NCBI GenBank assembly: GCA_030549775.1
Contig: CM060177.1
Span: 45,844,244 to 45,908,243 of the forward strand
Length of the DNA: 64,000 nt
Direction of reading: 5' to 3'
Origin: Tamarix chinensis
Lineage: Eukaryota; Streptophyta; Magnoliopsida; Caryophyllales; Tamaricaceae
Below, piece by piece: positions 10,976 through 23,149 of this stretch; positions within the stretch are counted from its first letter, which is position 1; every line of letters begins with the position of its first letter. The notes under the pieces were generated by a model. The model did not search any database. It worked only from the letters and a program-made list of their open reading frames with translations, and was not told where the DNA came from. The position numbers and the translations under genes are program-made.

Positions 10976-11257
10976 TTTAATTAGAATATTTTGGGTAATT
11001 AGAATAAAATATTTAATTAAAATAATATGAAATTTCCTTTTTAGACTAATTTAGGGTTTTTTTTTAATATTTCTCTTCAATCCTTTTTTAATTAGCAAAA
11101 AGCCCAATTTTTCCTTTATAAAAATATTTATAAATTATTATTAATTTTCCGTAATTAATTCCTTCCTATTCCAAATAAAATAATTAAATTCATTAAATTT
11201 TCTAAAAAATCCTTAGTTAATTATATTTCATAAAATAAATAATTCGGGGGCATTTCA

Positions 11258-12899
11258 TATTGATTGTATAAAATTACCAAGATGCCCTTACTTATTAAAA
11301 TATTTGTACAAATTTTATTATTATTATTTATTATTATTATTTTTATTATTTTAAAAGAAACCCCCTCATGATACATGAGTAACATGAATAGTGCACAGAA
11401 GAGGGGATTGTGTAGGCTACAAGGTGGTGGAGAGTGTGGGATGTTGAGGTTGGGGAGATAGAGGTGGTGCTGGGTTGATGGTTGATGGGGTGGCTTGGTG
11501 GTGGTAACTAGGTCGAGGCTGAAGCTGAGTGGGTGGTGATGCTGGCTCAAGGTAGTGATGTTGGGAGGAGATGGAAAGGCTACTAAATGGTGAGCTGGTG
11601 GCTTTGAGGTGGTGATGGTGTGACCAAGGCTGGGGTACAGAGCTGATGCGGTGTAAAGGGAGTTGAGGAATTGTGGAGTGTGGGCTTATGTGGAGGATGG
11701 CTCAGCTATGAGGCTACGGCAGAAACTACCAAAGTAGAAGGAGGAGCAACGATAGCCAATGTTGTTGCCTAAGGGGAGTAATAGGGAAATGTGCCAAAGG
11801 GGGTGGCTTATTGCAACAGAAAGGGTTAGAGGGGATGGTTGGATGTGGTAAAAATGATCGGTGCTAAGGGTACAGAAAAACGAAAATAGTCATAAGGCAA
11901 GGAGGAAGAAGGAGTTAGGGTTATTGGCTAGAGGATATGATGGTGTACGGTGGCGACCAACAGGCATAAAGGAATTAGGGTAATGATGTGGTGGAGGACA
12001 GGCAAGGTGACACAAGAGGCTAGTGAAGGATAGGGTTGCATCGAGGTGGTGAGGTGGAGAAGGGTGTGATGTATGGGCGTGGTGGCTAGGAATAGCTGGA
12101 GGGTTTTTTGGTTGAGGAGATGCAAATGGGCTGTGAAGTTAGTTTTGTGAAGGGATGTAAAGGAGGGTTGGTGCTAGTGGTTGAGGGCATCTATGGTGTT
12201 AGGACAAGGAAATTTGATATGTAGAGTAAGTGATGCATATAAGGTATGGTGGTGGTAATATATGTTCGCCATGGTTGGCATGTTGGTTGGAGGACTAATC
12301 AAGGAGAGGAGGAAGGAGTGGTTTGATGGGGGAAACCATACAAAATAAAAAGAGAGGGGGAAGGTGTAAAGGGGTTATGTTTTAAACAAGGATAAGAGAG
12401 GGGGAAGGAGTGTAGTTACGCATATGCATGTATGAATATGTTGACTATTGGGCATAATGGTGAAGTGATGGTGATGAGTTAGTGGGTTTGACAAAGAGTT
12501 AAGGTGAGGATGAGGGGTTGCAACATAGTGGGTTCAATAGAGAGAGGTATGGGTAGTTGAGTGAGGTAAAGAGGAAGATAGGGAGAGTATTCGGGGAAGG
12601 GAAAATTAGCATGATAAGGGTTATGTGAGGAAGAGGGGGTTGGTAGGGATAGGGTGGTAATTATTTTATTTTAGTTTTAGGTTTAATTTGGGTAAGTTAG
12701 GGTATTTGGTAGGAAAAATATATTAGTAAAAATGATTTGGTTTTAGATAGGTTTAATAATAAGGAAAAATAATTAAGTGATTATTCATATTATGGGTCAA
12801 AGGTTATTAATGAAATAATTAGGCCAAAGTTTATGGCTGAGTTTTGAATAGAAGGTTGAACACTTAAAAACAAGTGTTACAAAGTTTTGGGGTGTTACA
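11258..12899 (-). mobile_element. Start portion of the outer long LTR
   Basis: On the - strand the LTR begins at 12,899 with TGTAACACCCCAAAACTTTG. It runs through an AT-rich start with text related to the start of the LTR at 48,007, and then a long CCACCAC-type pyrimidine block (12,650-11,390). Near 11,265-11,290, AAAATTACCAAGATGCCC matches the 145-bp repeat unit of the LTR at 48,007-52,548. The LTR at 7,314-11,257 has inserted here; the continuation is 6,690-7,313. The small frames at 11,221-11,550 and 11,928-12,125 are composition effects. Confidence 0.65.
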
Positions 12900-15577
12900 C
12901 TTATGTAATTTTGCCTTATTGTTTTTATTTTATTCTTGGAGGCGGTTGATGGTGTTTTCTACTATTCTTGGTTTGGTTTTTACTATACCTACAGAATGAA
13001 CACCCACTTTTCTTTTCTTTTCTTTTCTTTGTTTGCTTCTCTTGTTGGTTGATTTAACTCTATTAAACCCCTTATATTGATTTTTTTACAAACTTGTTGT
13101 AAGTGTGGGAGACTAAGGGTGGGTGCTAGTAGAGAAATTTTTTGATTTTCTAAGACTCTATATTTGAAGTGTCACCTCTTTTAATTCATTTTATTCCTTT
13201 CCTTCCATATTTATTTTATGCCATTCTAAGCTTTTATTTTTTGTTTTATGTGACGTTATTTTATACTTTATTTATATGTTTATTTTTGTGATGTGAATGA
13301 AACCCAAAAGGGTTTTGAGTTAGCTTTAGGGAAGGCTTTTTAATTATTGTTTCTAAGATTTGGATTTTTGGTAAACTAATTCTCTTTGTATGCTAGGTTT
13401 TGGTGTGTGATTATATGTATGATGTTAGGGTTAATTTGTGCTAGATTATATGTTGTGTAAAAGCATAAAAAATATGTGGCATAAGTATTTATGCATTTTG
13501 AATATTATATGATATCATAAAAATACATTATTTTTATGTGTTTGATTCATTGTGTCTGAGCTTGTGATTTTGAACATGTGATAGTAGGTGAAAGTATGAT
13601 ATTTTATGCACTTAGATTTGTGTGGCTCTCGATGGGGACAATGTTTTGCCTAAACAAGTTAATTTCATGCCATGCTTTATATTCCGTTATGTTCATTAAG
13701 TGTTTTACTTAAAGTTTGATGTATAGTATGATAGGATTTGAGCATGATTGGACTTAATTATGGATGATTTAAGTTTTTTGAGCCCTAGAAGCAATTATAT
13801 CATTTTACATATGTGATGTCATTTTTCTAGCATGTAGGTCGAGTATGTTATTCGATGTCTCATCTTTGATGAGTATGTAAAGTATGGCATACTAGATATG
13901 CATAGTTAACGCTTTATGTGTTAATTATGTTTATTATGCTAGTATAGGGAAAATGGTCTTTTTGATATTTCTAGAATTAATCCCAACTTAGTATTTTTTG
14001 TTAAGTTTTCCATTTTCATGTTGTTTATCCCTTTTAAGGGTTTTATTAAATTATATAGAGGTGTGACATTTAAATGGTCGTGATTGAAACAATTAATGTA
14101 AAAGGACATTTTGGTTATAAGTGGCTAAAATATGTATAAATGTTTAATAATATGACATAGGTTAGCCTTGATTGAATTTATTTAACTTTAGTATTGACAT
14201 TTGACCACTCTCTTGTTAATTAACTTTATGTTAACTTTTTGAAAAAATTAAACATAAAGGTTCAATTGATTGATATTTAATTGAATTGATTAATTGTTTG
14301 GGTTATAAATTAATGTCTAACCCTAGGCCTCCTATGGCAATGATTTTTGTGCCCTTTGTAGTCAAATGAATTGAATTGGATTATTTGGTTTGATTGGATG
14401 ATGAGTGGATATTGCATCACTTATTATTTGATAAGTTAATTTTAAATAAAACATTAATCACTTAAAGTAAAATATAATCTGCATTGGAAAAATTTTATGC
14501 CTCAAACTTACACCCTCAAATGCAAAATTGGACCATCTGGTTAAAGAACTCGCTTCTTCTGTATAAGTATTTTATGTATCCTATGGAGGTTATGTGTATT
14601 TAAAGATGTGAGTGTCGAGGCTTATTATGGGCGGTTGTTATGTCATATGACTTCCTTGCCAAAATTTGTCCCAAATTTAGTGGTTTGATTTTGGTAACAT
14701 CTCATTAGTAATTATTGACTTAGATTGTGGTATTTTATCCCTCTCAAGGTTTTTGAATTGAATTGAAACGGATTAACTAATCACCTTAATAAGATCATTG
14801 TTTGGATTAGGATTGAAATTGATTTGTATTGATTCATACAGTTCATATTGGTTAGATATTTTGTGTTATTTGTTGATTGGAATTTTATGCGGAATTGTTT
14901 GGTGCAAAGAATAAACACCCATTTGAATTATTTGGTGTACATAATAAAAAAATTATTTAAATTGTGGAACCATTATGGCTAAATATTGTTATGTTTTGGT
15001 TTTATGTATTCTTGTAATATATTGTTTATGTGTGTGAATTATTGTTATGTAAGCATGTGTGATATATGTCATCCTTCTTATGTGTTTCATGAGGCCTTAA
15101 CATATTTAAAGTAAACTATTTTACTTAGTACATTGTGCACTGATGTGAATATTTCATGTCACTTATCTATTCAATGAGCAGTTTGGACCTTGCATATTGT
15201 TAATAGCTTTTGGGTCTTAGTTAGAGAGTATAGGTTCATCTAGTGTATTGTCGTGGTTCTTGCTTTAATATTGTATTTATTCTTGTTTTTATTATCGTTT
15301 TTGTGGGAAATCAAGTGTTTTGTAAACATTTTCCCCTATTATTTTAATTTTGGTATCTCTCTTTTTCTCTTGTTCATTTGTTGTTTATTTTGTCTCAACC
15401 TTGTATTGACCACATTTCATCTTTGTGTTTGAGTTGTTTTTACCCTTACATCTGACATGAGTTAGGCATTGATCATATATATGATTGTGTTTGATATGGT
15501 AGCAACACATGTTAGTTTATGTATTTATTTATGCTAAAATAAAATAAAAATTATGTAGTAAATTTGAAAGTATTACA
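12900..15577 (+). mobile_element. Long LTR or LTR-like retroelement sequence ending at 15,577
   Basis: The right end reads GTAGTAAATTTGAAAGTATTACA and matches the 3' end of the family (GTAGTAAATTTTGAGGGTGTTACA at 52,526-52,548). It is preceded by GATATGGTAGCAACAC (15,497) and by CTTATCTATTCAATGAGCAG (15,163), both conserved in the same order in the LTR copies ending at 30,858, 52,548 and 58,461. The left end is not resolved. A possible start, TGTAATTTTGCC, lies at about 12,904. The block at 12,900-13,400 could belong to another element. No coding sequence is seen. Confidence 0.5.
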
Positions 15578-16110
15578 CATTATCTTTAATCTTCTTAATA
15601 ACCTTGTATGGGCCATCACTCCTAGGCATTAGTTTGTTCTTCCTCTTAGTAGAAAATCTTTTTTTTGTTCCTAAGGTGAAGCCAAATTAAACCCTTTGGC
15701 TCATAGAGATTTTAAATTCGATGCTTGTTTGCCCTATTCTTGTTCATTTCATTCACCTTCCTAGTCTTAGCGCTAACTTGTTCATATAGTTTCATCATTA
15801 TATTTTCCCTTTGCTTTGATTCAAAACTTGTGTACTGAAAAGGGAAGAGATAAAAGGTTAGTGAGAGTTATAGGTTTCACTTCATAAACTACCTCAAATG
15901 GTGAGTGGCTTGCAGCATATGTAGGTAGCTAATTATAGGGAAATTTTACACAACTAAGTTTGGTGTCCCTATCTTTTTCAAAGACTTGTGAACCAAACTT
16001 GTAAGTAGCACTGTGAAGGTTCTATTGGTTACTTTAGATTGCCCATCTATTTATGGGTGATATAATGTATAAAAATACAAGTTTGGTACTTGATGCAGGA
16101 GCATCTCTAG
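15578..16110 (-). pseudogene. Ty3/gypsy integrase remnant, C-terminal half
   Basis: On the - strand the text reads TKLVFLY, then a HHPQTDGQ-equivalent, SKVTNRTFTVLLTSLV, HSPFEVVYEVKPITLTNLL, NKNRANKHRI, then EPKGLIWLHL and RFSTKRKNKLMPRSDGPYKV at 15,600-15,680. These are the C-terminal half of a plant Ty3/gypsy integrase followed by its tail. It is full of stops. It continues in frame across an insertion with 17,293-17,590. The direction is opposite to the element at 2,141-6,683. Confidence 0.85.
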
Positions 16111-17302
16111 CTCACTCTCAATCTTATTCTTCAAGGGATGAAGAGTGAGAAAAATTAGCATATTTAGAGATGGAATCTATTATACTTGAAAATTATTATG
16201 CGTCTAATATTTTGCTAAGTAATTCTTGCAAGTATTATATATGTTTGCAAGAAGTTCAAGATATTGAAGATATTTGATGTACAAGACAATGACATTATAA
16301 GAATTACAAAGTACATAGATGAACAAGGCTATAAGACACAAAGTTGGGTTACATATGTTAAATCTATGTATTACATATTTAGAGTTTTTTTAGCTTTATT
16401 ATTTTGTTGTATACTTTGTAATGCTTGTAAAATGTCATTGTAACTCAAATATATATGCTTGTGTCATGCTCAAAGGTTGATTTCATTAATAAGGAAAAAT
16501 GTATGGGCTTATTAATGAAAGGGCCTACATGTGTACATGTATATATAAACCCTTGTACACCTTGATCTCGGCATAATGTGAGAATGCATAACATAAAAAC
16601 TTTCAAATAGAAAGAATTACACAAGAGTTTCTTCTCTATTCTTCTTCTTCTTCGAGTGATAACTTTGGAGAGTAGTAAAGTGTATTATATTGAGAAATAG
16701 AAGATTTTTCTTTAGAAGGTTAAAGATCTTAGGTTAGATGTTAGCCACCCTCCAAAAGTAATTTCAAAATCAACATCAATCTAGTCTAGTTGGCATGAAA
16801 CTCTGAAGACTTTTTGTAATACTTGAAGTTATAGAAACATCTTGGTTTTGTAGAAGATTATTAGTTGATGATCTTCCAAATCAATACTAACTAACATCCA
16901 CAATATCTTCTACAAGTAGTTAAGGAACTCTGTGTCCTTTTCTAACACAATTGACTTAGGTAAGAATGTGTACAAATTGGATTAACCTAGAATTTTGGAC
17001 CGAACGAGACTAGTAAAACATGGTCAAGGTTGGATCATTTTTTTAAATGGTTTGGGTTATAGGTCATATCTATACGAATTCAACCCATTTTGCAAATTTT
17101 TTCAGCAAACAAGTTTAAAATCAAGTTGACATTAGGTTAGTTTCAAAATCAGGTTGAAATATGTTATTTTTTGAAACATGGTCAAAATAGGATTAGTCCG
17201 GGGTTAATTTGATTTTTACGTTTAGGTTTTGTGTGTAGATTGTTTTGAAACTGGACCAAGTTTAAGGTAGTAGTTTAGTAAAAAAAAAAAAAGGATCTCT
17301 AG
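16101..17302 (+). mobile_element. 1.2-kb poly(A)-tailed insertion with 10-bp target duplication
   Basis: The insertion is bounded by GCATCTCTAG (16,101-16,110) and GGATCTCTAG (17,293-17,302), 9 of 10 identical. A run of A at 17,280-17,292 lies directly before the right copy. This is the signature of target-primed reverse transcription by LINE machinery. Removing it rejoins the integrase pseudogene in frame on the - strand. The body has no recognisable protein. It includes a promoter-like TATATATAAACCCTTGTACACC (about 16,541-16,562) and a leader-like TTCTTCTTCTTCGAG, so it may be a retroposed transcript that includes LTR sequence. Identity is unknown. Confidence 0.65.
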
Positions 17303-17590
17303 GCTAGTACAGGTTTGGCCTAGTGTACACCTTAGACTTAAGTATAGAATATAGCCTAACCATCCCTTTGAAGGATAAATCTACTCTGTAAGTGGCACCA
17401 TCTATTTTACAACATGTTGTAAGATGAGTTATCTTACAAAACAGAATCACAACTGCTATTATGACATAATTATATATTACCGTTCTATGCAAAACTACAA
17501 TAAAGTCCATATTTGCACGATCCAATAGTTGATGTAGGATCGCCAAGGGGTGTAAAGGTAGCTTGGCCTTGGACAGCAACATATATTTAA
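17293..17590 (-). pseudogene. Ty3/gypsy integrase remnant, start of catalytic core
   Basis: The - strand frame 17,304-17,582 reads LSKAKLPLHPLAILHQLLDRANMDFIVVLHRT, then CKITHLTTCCKIDGATYRVDL and VRLYSILKSKV. This aligns with the integrase pattern CQKAK...PLP.P..PW..MDF, then HFIPC.KT.DAT.VADLF....RLHG.PK. The second Asp block (PRD) falls right at the insertion boundary. The zinc-finger part upstream is lost beyond about 17,590. Confidence 0.75.
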
Positions 17591-18700
17591 TTATTTTGGG
17601 GCTTGCTTATTAGATCGAAGAGGGTACACTCCTGTGGCCAATGTTGCATAAAAAGGGGGAAACTATAATTTTTTAAAAATAAGATAAAATGTATTTATTT
17701 ACATATCGAAGAAGCCGGCTTGTCTGCAACCTCCTATTCATCGTATGAGAATCAAGAAGTACTACAAGTTGTTCATGGGAATGTGAAAACTTTTTGACGT
17801 AAGCTACTCGTCTATCAAGTGTGTGTGTGTGTGTGTGTGTGTTTTATTGTCATGATTCATAGATAGGTGAGAAAAAACAGAACTTATCGATCGGCTCTCA
17901 ATTACAGAATAATCAGTTGCTAGCTGAAATTAAGCAGGCTGTAGCTCGGTCGATGAGAAGAACATGCACCTTACTTATTTTCTCACTCTGCACGTACCGG
18001 GACGGTCTTTGGGAACAACACCTATGCGGTCCTAAAGAAGACGCGACATGAAGTCCTTGTGTGCGTTTGTTCATGAATATTTGATACACAGCAAGTTTGC
18101 AGCCACTCGGTACGTAACTAATTTCATTGGCCACGGACGCTCATCCAACAACCTCCCATTGATTTCCCAACCTAAATAGCGAACATTCATTTTTTTTTTT
18201 TTTTGACTATTGTAGCCTCAATCTCATTACTACTCTCAAATTCAATTGAACGGTGGTGCCCATTATTCTGAACAAACAAAAAAAAAATGCGACAATTAAT
18301 GATGCATTTTAGCAACCGCAAATGTACAATCATCCGGCTAATTAACTTCGTCTATCGGTGTTAAATTATAGTGGCAGTGCTATTACTTCAAATTCAGACC
18401 GATTTAATTCTACCGAATTATTGATGACAAACAATAATGTAGCTTTCAACAAGAAGCCATAAATAGATATCAAATTTGAGAACGTAGCTGCGCACCTCAG
18501 TATTGCTGCTGATCAATTGTTACTACCGTACATTATCGATCTCTTATGCAAAGGCTCGTACAGGTGCCTAGTTACACTGCATGGTAGTGTGAATTAGTCT
18601 CTACATCTAACTGTATATCCTATTTGAGAGAGAAAAACGAAGGCATTAAAGTTTTAGAAATTGCAGACAATATAAATGTGCGAGGTAGAGGCACCCACAA
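17591..18700. other. Low-copy-looking sequence without a recognisable gene
   Basis: Base composition is more balanced than in the flanking repeats (about 17,880-18,200 is the least AT-rich part). The - strand frame at 17,913-18,134 (73 residues) has no recognisable motif, so I do not call it a gene. A GT microsatellite lies at 17,819-17,844. Confidence 0.5.
17819..17844. repeat. (GT)13 microsatellite
   Basis: Thirteen uninterrupted GT dinucleotides. Confidence 0.95.
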
Positions 18701-20170
18701 ATGCAGGTATGGCTAGAGTTGGCAAAAGTTGACCTGATTCGTCCAACCTAATCAGATTCGTACAAAACTCGGTCCGACATAACATGATAAATTCATCAAC
18801 TCGATCCGATCTAAATCCGATCCGAAACTAACCTGATCCAACACTGACCCAAATATAAATGACTCAACCTGAACCAAATCCGACACGACCTCAACCCGTA
18901 ACCTGACATCAATTCGATTCGCTATCAATCCGACTCGACAAAACCAAATTTGATGTTAACCAGTTATAATAATAAAAAAGTAAACATGTCTTATTATTTA
19001 TTTAAAGTTTTTAAAAATATATTATTATTTAAATTTTACTTATTTTTCTTACTGTTATTGTGAATTTACTCATTCATCAACGATATTCTAATTTTACTTA
19101 TTTTTTGCCTAAAAATACAATATTAAAAAGTCATAATAATAAACAAATAGCACATTATTAATCACATATTTACATGAAGTTAAACTTAATTCGTACCTAT
19201 AAGGTTAATGAGTTTAGATTAATTTTGGTAGTCAATGTTCGATTTGACCTTAATCTAAAGTGGTTCAATCCAGGATTAGTTCGACTCGAATCCAACCTGA
19301 TCTATTAAAACCTAAAAAGACCATATTCATCAAATTAACCTAAACTTGACCAATCAAATTAATTCAAACACGAATTACCTGAATACTAGCTTGCTCGCCC
19401 CAAACCCGATCCAATAGGAATGTAAACAGAACGGATTTAGGACATATACGCCCATACCCATACCTATATATGATAAGAAAATCATTGCCCAAATTTGTAC
19501 CTATACTCCGAACAGGTATCAACTAATACATCTATATTTGTATCCATTAGACATATATTATCCTATAGATAATTTATTTATATGTTAACGGATATTATCT
19601 AGCAGATAAATCTATTTAAAATTAAACCAAATAACAATTTTAACCTTAATTTATACTATATTTTTTAAAAATTAAGGGCAAAAGGGTTATTATATATCTA
19701 GTAAATTGGTAGGGATAAAGATACCGGTATGAGTACGGGTATAGATATGAATATCTCATACTCATATCCGTACCCGAACCCGACGAATATTTTTTTCATC
19801 ATATATAACTTTTATCTATATCCGTTTAAGTATCTGATACATAAAATCCATTGAGTTTCATGTAAAATATGTCTCGTTTATATTTCTAGTCCGACCCAAC
19901 AAGCTAATCTGAAATAATTCAAACTCGATCCAATTCTAAACCGAACTATCTTAATCCAAATTCAACGCAACCCTATAAATTAATCCGATACAATCTAAAT
20001 CTACAACGACTCGAACCCAAACCTGACCCAATCCGAACAATAAGGCAATACGAAATGATTCAACTCAACCTATAACTGACTCGTAAAAAAAAATTAATAT
20101 CTAAATAACTCAATCCAAAAATGACGCAATCCGTTATAACCCAATCCGCCCGACTTAATTGTTACCTATA
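18700..20170. repeat. Field of short ACCCGA/GATCCGA-type motifs with a nested TIR element
   Basis: The sequence is saturated with variants of CCGATCCGAA, AACCCGACC and GACTCGAACC (18,730-18,960, 19,240-19,420 and 19,890-20,150), interrupted by AT-rich DNA at 18,960-19,240 and by an insertion at 19,415-19,888. Such motif fields are common in plant intergenic DNA and are usually part of decayed transposons. No coding content is present. Confidence 0.7.
19415..19888. mobile_element. Small TIR element (MITE-like), 474 bp
   Basis: It begins TAGGAATGTAAAC and ends GTTTATATTTCTA, an imperfect terminal inverted repeat (11 of 13). Inside, CCCATACCC and GGTATGAGTACGGG blocks form further inverted similarity. 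The element has no coding capacity. TIR sequence and size resemble hAT-type MITEs, which is inference. The flanks CCGATCCAA (19,406-19,414) and CCGACCCAA (19,891-19,899) look alike, but the host sequence is itself made of such motifs, so I do not claim a target duplication. Confidence 0.5.
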
Positions 20171-22496
20171 GGTGCAACACTTTCTTTTTCTTTTTAAATG
20201 ATGGGGAAGGAAAAGGTGCTCGATGAATGAAGTTAATAAATTGATAGCCTAATTAAGTCCAAATCTGAAATCTATTGGGGTCCCATGACCCATGTTACCA
20301 CATCATATTCATATCTACGGACTTTAGGCTGCCATGTCCTCTACGTGTAGCATTTTTGGACTACAAAATGATCAAAGATAGAGTGACATATTAATTCAAA
20401 AGTGTTTGACGGAATTACTGTGACTTGACGTCCCACATAATAATAGCGTGGACTGTTCAAACTACAACTCAAACACAAGGCATGAAGATTTCTCTCTGCC
20501 TTGAATTTACAACAAATATAAAGCATGGGTACATTCCACTGAAATAATGCACTGGAATTCACTATAAATCAATTCTAACTAATTTTTTTTTCTCTACCAA
20601 ATTTTCCTAAAATATCCTATAAACATAAAATAGTGATAGTTTGAGTAGGTCTGACATAATCTGTCGATAATGAAAATTAAAATTTTTATTGAAGGCTAAA
20701 TATAAAAACTATGAAAATTATTTTCCAAAAAAAATATACTCGAACAATCCAGGCAAAACAAAAATCAACTTTAAAAAACAAATATATATATATATATATA
20801 TATGACATTTTCTCATCCCAACAAATTTATCATTCAAACAAAGCTATTTAAGTCCACACAGACATCCATACAAGCACATTTCTTGAATTAGCAATCATTT
20901 TCTTTATGTGCTTGACACGCCGGCATCAGTATTACTGAAATCATAAATTTGAAATCCCATCGACCAATATCTTGAAGCTTGGGGCAGGAAGTGGCGGTGG
21001 CGCTGATGATGGAGAAAGAAAGAGATGTGTGAGTGCATGTGGCTTCGGTGGTGGCGTCCATCATTTGAGTCGACCGTTTTTCATCTTGAAGCGTTTCTAT
21101 CAATACGCCCATTTCACAAAAATCACATATAAATATATTTTTTAAATTTAAAATTTACCTTTCCTCCACCCCCACCCACCCCCACACGTTTTCATCTCTT
21201 TACGGGCGTCGTTGAGCTTGTGGGCAGAAAGGTTTTCTTAGTGACTGAGAGGAGAGAAAAAAAGAGGAAAGAAAAAGAGAAGTCGTGTAAAGTTTACCAT
21301 TTGATGAGACTGTAACAGCACCTTCAACGTCCATCTATGAATGACCATACGCACTTTGTGTCATAATTGGGACCAAAATAGCTAGCAATGGCCGACCAAT
21401 GTGCCGAGCCAAGATGAAATATCCAGCTGACATCATCAGTTCATCATGCCTCCATGGTTTATTCCAAACAGTTATCCAACTAAATTTCTCGCTCTACATG
21501 CCAAATATAAGTTACAACAACATTTCAAAAAAAAAAATGCTTAGGTTTTATGGGGGGCGACTATCACTCTATACTAGTATAGATATACATTATTACTTCC
21601 GGAGATAATTGTCAATTAAAAAAATATGGGATTTTTTTAAAAGTAAACTAGAGTGTTTTAATTTACATTTTTTTTAAGAAAAAAATACAAACCTTTGAGG
21701 TTTGCTCCATTGATAAACTTCTTCATTCAAATACTAATGTTTCATATGACTGTAATTTATATATTAAAGACATATATACACATAAGTAATGATGCATGAG
21801 GGTGGAGACACAGCAAATAATATAAATATAAATCTTTAAAAAAATTAGAAAATGGAGGACAAACAAAACTATATATATAAGTAATTAACATATTTTAGTA
21901 CTGATATAATCTCTTATTTTTAAATATACTAGTATGCATCAATATATATGGATGTTTCCGGTAATTATTGCCATACAATTTTTTTTTGGGAAACAAAACA
22001 TTTCACGACGCCTTAGGTGCCTTCATAGTCATTTCGTTGCTTCCATGCACACATTTATATCAACTAATACTTACTTAATATACTACTTCACCATAAATTA
22101 AATTAATATACTATTTTCATTATTTTTTTAAATATTTTGACAAAAGAAAAAAATTTGTTTATTTTTTTATATTTCGGTTGCCTGGCAATTTTCAAGCGTC
22201 AGATGAACTCGATGAACATGTTAAAGGTCTCCTCTAGACGATAAATGCAGTCGTCAAGTATTATGCCGAACTAGTTGCAAAATAGGAGACATGTTAGGAA
22301 AATATACTCCTATCTTACTAATATGTAATACATATAATCACATTTAAGGGCCACTAAGGCTACACATTCTCGATTCCTCATAAGTTATACAAGTTTTCAA
22401 ATAATCGAGTTTTTCTAAAAATATAAAATAGACCAATGAAATCAAATGAGCGATCATTTGAAAACCAAGCTCAAAATACAGTAATCAATAACAAAA
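20171..22496. other. Intergenic sequence, no recognised gene
   Basis: Mostly AT-rich. An AT microsatellite lies at 20,782-20,803. The - strand frame 20,888-21,112 (74 residues, MGVLIETLQDEKRSTQ...) lies beside a G/C-richer, pyrimidine-rich stretch at 21,150-21,300 that could be a promoter or leader, but it matches no family I know and has no exon partners. Several other short frames (20,341-20,562, 21,399-21,608) look like chance. The end (about 22,400-22,496) would be the leader of the element whose primer site follows. Confidence 0.4.
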
Positions 22497-22510
22497 GCTC
22501 TAATACCAAC
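22497..22510 (-). other. Primer-binding site of the long-LTR family
   Basis: On the - strand, GTTGGTATTAGAGC follows directly after the LTR end (GGGGTGTTATA, with one extra A). It differs by one base from TGGTATCAGAGC, the complement of the initiator tRNA-Met 3' end used by most plant LTR retrotransposons. It fixes the transcription direction of the LTR as right to left and shows that the adjacent copy is a 5' LTR, not a solo LTR. Confidence 0.75.
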
Positions 22511-23149
22511 TTATAACACCCCAAATTTTACTACTAAAATTTTTTGATTTACAACGGAAGTATATAATCAAAATATTGAGTGTTACCATGATAATTGACG
22601 TAAGTGTGGTTTATTATACCATCCTCAAATCAATCACAAGACTAAAACTATTCATAGTAAAATAAGGTAATTAGGAATGAGAGAATCTTTATAAATACAA
22701 ACATTAGTTTGGAGGTTAGTTCTAGAATACAGTAACAAAATACAACAAAAAAGATACCATCGATTGAAGAGTCCAAACGGTTTTCGAGTAAAATATCATC
22801 CAAATAACATGACTCTTTCCCCAAATACCCAGTATAGATAAAAGTCATTCCTCTCCACACAATGTAACAAAAGTAGAAAAATCATCCAATTGTTCCTCAA
22901 AGACTTGCACAAAAATATCATGGTCCTCTACTCGTAGAAATGAGCAGTACCAATAAAAAGGATGGTCAGTATGTTACGTATTGAGTAATGTAACAATACT
23001 ATCGAACCAAGGATACAATAAAATATATACATGCACGGTAGAGAATAAGTATGCATGCGATACAAATAAGACATCACAAAGTAAGGAATGATTCATACCT
23101 TTTTATTAGATATAACAAATTTTTATTCTTTTATTTATGTTGAGTTCAG

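Larger units (their letters stand above)
7314..11257 (-). mobile_element. Nested solo LTR, about 3.9 kb, transcribed on the - strand
   Basis: On the - strand it starts at TGAAATGCCCCCGAATT (11,257 reading left), comparable to TGAAATACCC at 52,947. It ends near TGTGACA (7,314). The internal order on the - strand is AT-rich start, pyrimidine-rich block with TATA box (10,975-9,960), ATT-rich block (9,900-9,190), telo-box minisatellite (8,895-8,420), CCGGTGG repeats (8,330-7,996), then the conserved block whose + strand text is CTCGTGGGAATGAGCAG at 7,757. The LTR at 52,947-58,461 has the same order. I found no convincing target-site duplication, so the left boundary could be off by tens of bases. 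Confidence 0.65.

Noticed and set aside
17913..18134. 73-codon - strand frame in the least AT-rich part of 17.6-18.7 kb
   Set aside because: No family resemblance. Composition alone can explain an open frame of this length.
19406..19899. CCGATCCAA/CCGACCCAA as a target duplication of the small TIR element
   Set aside because: The host sequence consists of many such motifs, so similarity of flanks is expected by chance. Two bases also separate the TIR end from the right copy.
20888..21112. 74-codon - strand frame next to a pyrimidine-rich, promoter-like stretch
   Set aside because: No recognisable domain, no exon partners and no codon signal. Kept only as a note in the intergenic entry.
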